Below are positions 59,100-64,000 of a stretch of DNA of 64,000 nucleotides, one piece after another. The DNA is from Ophthalmolycus amberensis (lineage: Eukaryota; Chordata; Actinopteri; Perciformes; Zoarcidae): assembly GCA_024529925.1 (NCBI GenBank), contig JAFEUB010001038.1, positions 1,241,001 to 1,305,000 on the forward strand, given 5' to 3'. The notes beneath the pieces were generated by a model. That model did no database searches and was not told the DNA's origin. It was given only the letters and a program-made list of their open reading frames with translations. Both the position numbers and the translations under genes were made by a program. Each line of letters starts with the position of its first letter. The first letter of the stretch is position 1.

Positions 59100-59790
59100 G
59101 AGGAGCTTAACATAAGGAAAAAGCCGGCGATGCTGTAATGCAGATTTGCATTTGCTGTGTCATGAGTTTGGGAAATGCAGAAATCCCTCGGCGCTGTTGC
59201 AATTACCATTATTTTTACATTTTACATGGCAAAGGAGCATCAACTGCTACTTAACATCTTGCATATGTGAATGTTGAAAGTGAGGCACTAACACTGCCAC
59301 GGGGCCACTAAACACAGCGACATTCGACTGTAATTACTCCAGATTAAAGTGTCCAAACGACACGCGTTAACAATTAATCAATGATATTGATAACACCTCG
59401 TCACAGATTAAATCAATCTTGTAACGTCGGCATTGATGCTTAATCATGTGAGTCAGGTTCATCAACAACAGTGATTGACAGGCTGAAGAAGAAGGAAGGG
59501 AATAATTAGGGGGTACAGATATTCCTGTAACTGGTATTAGTGATCGCCTTCATCATCAGAATACGATGGTTGAAAAGGATACCGCTGACAAATTCAATTA
59601 TTGAAAGTAGACGGGCTAATGGTCCGTGGTAATGATTCATTTCATAAGTATTTCTGCCGTATGTTTTAATGAAAGCTTGGATTGTCACTGGTGCTAAAGG
59701 GAGCGGATGCCTTACACCAATTACTACACTGTCACTGAGGGCGCATGTTGCAGCAATAATCGCCCCCTCATTCCACGGCCCAGAGAGGAG
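59100..59790. promoter_or_regulatory. Large candidate enhancer block with ONECUT-, PBX- and POU-type sites
   Basis: About 690 bp with no simple repeat and no long frame until a minus-strand frame over its right half. Sites seen: ATTTGCAT octamer (59144-59151), ATCAAT-GAT-ATTGAT (59377-59391) and AATCAAT (59411-59417), three ONECUT-like cores within 41 bp, and TGATTGACAG (59472-59481), the PBX-PREP decamer. TAAT cores are frequent throughout (GTAATTACTCC, GCTTAATCATG, GGGAATAATTAGG, ACCAATTACTAC). The length and motif mix make this the best single enhancer candidate in the window. Conservation is untested. Confidence 0.45.
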
Positions 59791-61490
59791 ACATTTACAC
59801 AGTATACTTATTAATACACACAGCCTGAACATGTGTATGTTCACAGTAACCGCAAACTCACACACACACTTTTTTCCCCCCATTGCGTGCCCCAGCCTGC
59901 TTCCCCTTTGTGCAAACACAAAGAAAAGGGATCCTCTGTTATTCTTTATTCCTTTGGTCCATTCTTCGCTGGGCCTGGATACGGGGGTCCGGGCACAGCC
60001 TCTGCCCCACCACGCTTCACCATCCCCGGGCATGCGAGGTAGAGGGAGAGGCCTTAAGAGTGTGGAGGTCCGCAGGTCTCAGGAGGAGGATGAGCGGCTG
60101 TGGTGGGTTGGGGATGGGGGAGGCTGACATACATCTGCCGCCCGGTGAGAGAGGCAGGCTCAAAGGCTTTGGGGAGACTGAGAAGGGGGTTGCAAGGGTC
60201 AGTGACAAGTGGCACACACAGGGTGGGTGTGCGGGTGAAGTGGGGTGGAACAAGTGCTATAGAGGGGCCAGGGATTGTGTTTTTCCCATGGTCCGCTACC
60301 CCCTTTTCCCCCCCTCCGAAGTTTCCCCTCACAGACCCCCACCCAAACCCCCAGAACCAGCCCCCCCACCCTCCCGCCCCGTGGTACTCGCTCTCTCCCT
60401 CTCGTTGCCCTGTCAAGAAAGGACCGGGCCGGCTCAGTTTCACTCCACAGGGTCGGTGTGTTTTCAATGAATTGATACAGATGAAGAAGTTCAACACAAT
60501 GGATGGATTACCTCAGCCAAAATAGAGTGACCCCCTCCACCCCCCTCCCCCCATAACCCCACCCGCCCACCTCGCTTATTCACACAGCCACTGACACGTA
60601 CTGACATTGGATGATATAGACTAGCCCCCCCCCCCCCACACACACACACTCTAACACATTTAAATGCTGCCCACATATGTAAAACAAAGCTTCCAAGGCT
60701 CCACAATATGTTGGAAGCAAAGCATTTTTAATCTAAATATTCAGAAAGTGATATTTTCTGGTCAAACTACAAATTGAAATTCTGCAAGACCATCAATTCA
60801 GTGAATGTGTTTGTTTGCAAAGGTGCATTAAACACTTAATGTATTCAAGCTCTGTATCTCAGTTTTGGAGTAACTGCACCCCCCCCCCCCCTCCACACTC
60901 CTTTTTTTGTGCAAAAGCCTAAAAATGATGATTGCTGTGTTTGATCACATGGTCTCTTCTGAGAGGTACCTCTTTGTAGTCACAGACGCACAAACATGGT
61001 ACAAATGTACATTTTTGAATTCTATCTTGAATTTTAGTGCTCCGTTTTGTATGCGCTCCTGTTTCAAATCAGGCACTGCTCAAATGAGTTACGCAGTTAG
61101 AATTGTGATGGTACTCATCGATGGCAAGATGGTTGAATTTCTGAGCGCATGCATGTTTTAGCATGGGTACCCTTATTGAACATGAGGAGATTTGAACACC
61201 TGCTGCCATGGCTCTATCTGCATGAGAGGGAAGTCGCTCTACATGTCTGAGTATACTGGGCGTGAATAAAAGAGCGCACAACTGTACCAACAAATCCAAA
61301 GAGAAAGACATACGTGTGTATGCTGTTTGAGTGACTGGGAAGTACAGTCCGGCAAAGACCACATGCCTAAAGCAACAATGCTGTCAAGACTTTAAAACCT
61401 CACCACTTAATCAGAACACGTATTGACATGCCATTTGTAGCTCTCAATACATCCTGGACAAAATGTACCAAGCTGTTCACCACGGGCCCC
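59791..61490. other. Non-coding, no gene seen
   Basis: GC-rich at 59980-60440 with several overlapping frames of 140-195 codons in different phases and strands, typical of stop-poor GC-rich DNA. C runs at 60625-60637 and 60879-60891. Bases 60720-61380 are AT-balanced and may be a very old repeat; the 84-codon frame at 60907-61161 has no recognised domain. Confidence 0.45.
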
Positions 61491-61538
61491 GCCCTCCGCC
61501 CTCCGCCCTCCGCCCTCCGCCCTCCGCCCTCCGCCCTC
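61491..61538. repeat. 7-bp tandem repeat (GCCCTCC)n, 6.9 copies
   Basis: A perfect 48-bp array. Each junction forms CCGCCC, the reverse complement of the Sp/KLF GC-box core GGGCGG, so about seven cores occur in phase every 7 bp (the first at 61489-61494). It stands in otherwise average-GC sequence. Could be a simple minisatellite or a compact GC-box array. Confidence 0.93.
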
Positions 61539-62149
61539 GTGGCTGGAGCAGGAGGTGGCGGCGTTCTTGGCTGTCCAGGCTAATGGCTACGAATGGGCCC
61601 TAATGCACGCTCCTCCCGATAAATCACACGCACAGCGCCCTGCTTAGACATTCAGCAGCTTGGCCGACCACTCTGCTCCATCACACACTCCGAGATTAAT
61701 GAGCACACACCCATTTACCTTGCGCCGCTGGACAGCGGGGTACACAAAGACACACACAAGGACAACATCACATGCTTAGATTTATACCAAAATACTTGTT
61801 ACGACTTTTTTTATTGACTAAAATGACTCGCTTAAGTCCTAAAGGTTTGCATTTGTAAGCAAACGCCACTTACATGCAGGCACGTGCGCACACACTGCAC
61901 CTCAAACTGTCCAGCAAGGTTTTTGGCAAGACTTGCATTCTGTCTGGGGGACAAAATGTCTCATCACAGATATCCAGCGCAGCGTCGGCCAGGCAGAATA
62001 ACACGCTGACAAAAGGGAGACAAGTGTGCGAGTAACAGCGGTGGGCAGGCTGAATGATCAATAGGCTCTATGCATGAGACACAACTCTTCTTTTCCCTGG
62101 TTTGGTTAAACTTCCTCCCTCAGGAGGCTGCTGCCTTTGATCTTTCATT
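61539..62149. other. Non-coding, weak regulatory-like start
   Basis: Bases 61575-61640 (GGCTAATGGCTACGAATGGG, CCTAATGCACGC) are regulatory-like. The remainder is unremarkable. Confidence 0.45.
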
Positions 62150-62450
62150 TACAGTTTTACAATCAGACGCCGCCGCCGCTAACATCTCAGGAATCCAATG
62201 TGCCGAGCCAACTCTGTTTTCCAAATGTTTATTTTAGCAGGAAATAATGCACTCAACTAACCATATCTTCGGCATTATCATCATTGCCCGGGCTATTTAC
62301 AAACTGTATCTATTAATCATTTTTGAGCATGTAAAGCAATTAAATTAGGCCGGGTCACACTCGAGCAATAATACGATTTTAATTGCGTGGGGCAAGGCTC
62401 TAATTCAACTATCTCTGGATCGCTTGACGGGGCAAAGGAAACACTCATCG
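62150..62450. promoter_or_regulatory. Candidate regulatory block (TAAT-rich)
   Basis: GGAAATAATGCACTC, TATCTATTAATCATTTTTG, GCAATTAAATTAGGCC, CGATTTTAATTGCGTGG and CTCTAATTCAAC within 200 bp of repeat-free DNA. Dense homeodomain-type cores. Function inferred. Confidence 0.37.
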
Positions 62451-63499
62451 GGAGCACAAAGACAGGAAGAAAGAAAAGGAGGTATATATCAAATAGCAGT
62501 TTGGGTTTCAATTTATGTTCAAATAAAAACATAAAAGTAGACACTATCTTTTCAATTGTTCACCTGGGTGTTGCAGTCTGAAGAGACAAGTGCAACTGCA
62601 ACTACAACAGAGCCAGACATCTGGATTACTCTCGTCCTCCGCCCCCAAACCTCTGACAGAATAAAAACAAAGAAGGTTTCAATACAACTCATCTCCAATC
62701 ACCTTCAAACACAGGTCTGCGATCCCAGGTCAATCCCCTCCGTCTGCGCCTGACAAGCAAAACAAACAGGCTACAGTTTAGGAGCATGCAAGCACTCCAG
62801 TAGAAGTGTGTACGGTTGATGGTGGTGGAGAGGAAACAAACAAACAGCCAGAGGAAGAGTGGAACGGAGCAAAACCCCAAACAAAACACAAACTGCTCCG
62901 GAGCAATATGAATGTTTACTTGTTGAATATTTTATCAGTTTTGTTTTTACCCCTCTGCCTCTGTGTTATCTGTGCAGCAGGTACTGAGCTGTGCATTGGG
63001 GCTGCGTGGAGCTGATTAGAACGGTGATAGATGGGAGCGTGGATGACCTTAGCTTCCGACTAAACACAAGGTTGGACATTTGTCTCCTCGCTGCATTTGC
63101 ATGCTTTCCGCCCGTATATGGCAATTTGTCACCATGCAGGCTTTGCCATTGAAAAGACACAGTTCTAAAAAGAACAAGTATGTGCAAGGCTAGATTCCCG
63201 GGAATACAAATTTAAGATGAAGCACTTTCATTCTGATAATTCCACAAAGTGAAAAAACTGACATACAGGGAGTTCTCCTCATGCTTATCCTTTCCTGTTG
63301 GTCATATGTTAATATGTACACTGGTGCAGAAATTCATCTTAGTAGCAAAACAGGGACAACACAAAACTTTGTGTGCATGCAACTAAATGCTTGGAAGTCA
63401 GCTTCATCTTCAGAACCCCAGCCATGACCTGCAACCTCCCTCTCCACCACCCAGCGCCTCCCGCACGTAACCACGAGTCCACACGCCGTCAACACCAAC
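62451..63499. other. Non-coding, no gene seen
   Basis: Mixed sequence with an octamer on the minus strand at 63095-63102. No long frame and no repeat recognised. Confidence 0.5.
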
Positions 63500-63980
63500 G
63501 CCAGACATGCTGATGAATGGCCTGTCATGCCGTTTGGTGATCAGTGAATTATTTACACGCATATGCCTTCAATAATTCAGGGGCCCAGTCTTAACAAATG
63601 ACTGCGCCGCTCCCCAAACCAACAGGGTTCACTCAGCTAGAGCGCCACACGCAGCCCGTTCATCCGCTCCCCGACACGCCCGTGGAATACGATGGTGACA
63701 TTTTTGCGAGGCGCTAAATCTCGAGCGTGATTCAATAAGTTTTTGAAAGCGAGACGTGTCTCAGCAAATCAGCCTGAGAGGACCCACTGTGATCTCTTGT
63801 ATTGGGAGATTAGATAAGTGTTTCCTGACTTGGAGAGAGCACTGATCTGGTCTCAGCTATGCTTCCTTTATGTTTCTGTGATCCATAAAGGAAGATGCAG
63901 GCCTCATCATTGATAAACCAAACAGTGAAGGCAGTTTTCTCTTTTTTATTGTGCATGCATTCACAAGGCGTGTGCACATC
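63500..63980. promoter_or_regulatory. Candidate regulatory block with a 10-bp hairpin
   Basis: GTGAATTATTTACACG, TTCAATAATTCAGG, GGAGATTAGATAAG and CATTGATAAACC in repeat-free sequence. CTTCCTTTAT (63862-63871) and ATAAAGGAAG (63885-63894) are perfect 10-bp inverted repeats around a 13-nt loop. The block probably continues beyond the window end. Confidence 0.35.
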
Positions 63981-64000
63981 TCAGCATTTTATCATGACTA

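Noticed and set aside
59883..60525. Overlapping frames of 141-195 codons
   Set aside because: Several phases and both strands are open at once, as expected in GC-rich stop-poor sequence.
61185..61215. GTTCAAATC B-box-like sequence on the minus strand
   Set aside because: No A-box at the expected distance and no SINE body recognised.
60720..61380. Possible old dispersed repeat
   Set aside because: Some phrases felt familiar but I could not identify ends, a family or a coding remnant, so it is not annotated as a repeat.

Overview
The window looks like non-coding DNA from a ray-finned fish, most likely a percomorph teleost. Supporting signs are very dense CA/GT microsatellites (one of 136 bp), many G or C homopolymers of 12-21 nt, a deleted Tc1/mariner copy that still carries a recognisable piece of transposase, and several dispersed repeats that I know from percomorph genomes by memory only. 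GC content changes quickly between neighbouring blocks. No open reading frame has the marks of a protein-coding exon (recognisable domain, plausible splice sites and an uninterrupted frame together). The long frames are all explained by simple repeats (1.1-1.5 kb and 14.3-15.2 kb) or by stop-poor C- or G-rich sequence. I therefore annotate no CDS, tRNA, rRNA or miRNA. The window is best read as an intergenic gene desert or the inside of a very large intron.

Layout. 0-7 kb: mixed sequence with a long CA tract at 1.3 kb, candidate regulatory blocks at 1.5, 3.6, 4.4, 5.5, 5.9 and 6.4 kb, and a degenerate dispersed repeat at 5.0-5.4 kb. 7-14 kb: mostly featureless, with a 233 bp Tc1/mariner deletion derivative at 11.8-12.0 kb and a candidate regulatory block just before it. 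14.3-15.1 kb: an 822 bp minisatellite of G-N-N-T tetramers. 15-25 kb: microsatellites and featureless DNA, with one candidate block near 21.8 kb. 25-28 kb: the most regulatory-looking part of the left half, including an inverted pair of T-box half-sites at 26.64-26.68 kb and a G-rich, promoter-like cluster at 26.86-27.03 kb. 28-31 kb: CA tracts and a percomorph-type repeat. 32-46 kb: alternating candidate blocks (32.0, 34.6, 36.2, 37.3, 39.3, 39.9, 40.4, 45.2, 45.7 kb) and low-complexity DNA, plus a TIR-bounded element at 36.7-37.0 kb. 46-49 kb: SINE and other repeat fragments and a 58 bp GT tract. 50-64 kb: candidate blocks at 50.9, 52.6, 55.8, 59.1, 62.2 and 63.5 kb, an exon-like but stop-containing segment at 54.3-54.5 kb, and a 7-bp tandem array of GC-box cores at 61.5 kb.

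With no genes there is no pathway to describe. The main hypothesis is that this is a cis-regulatory landscape around a developmental gene lying outside the window. Support comes from about 25 repeat-free blocks rich in TAAT homeodomain cores, at least twelve exact ATGCAAAT octamers (about two expected at random), three exact PBX-PREP decamers (about 0.1 expected) and a cluster of ONECUT-like sites at 59.4 kb. Conservation could not be tested here, so every regulatory block is an inference from composition and motifs. I could not name the neighbouring gene.
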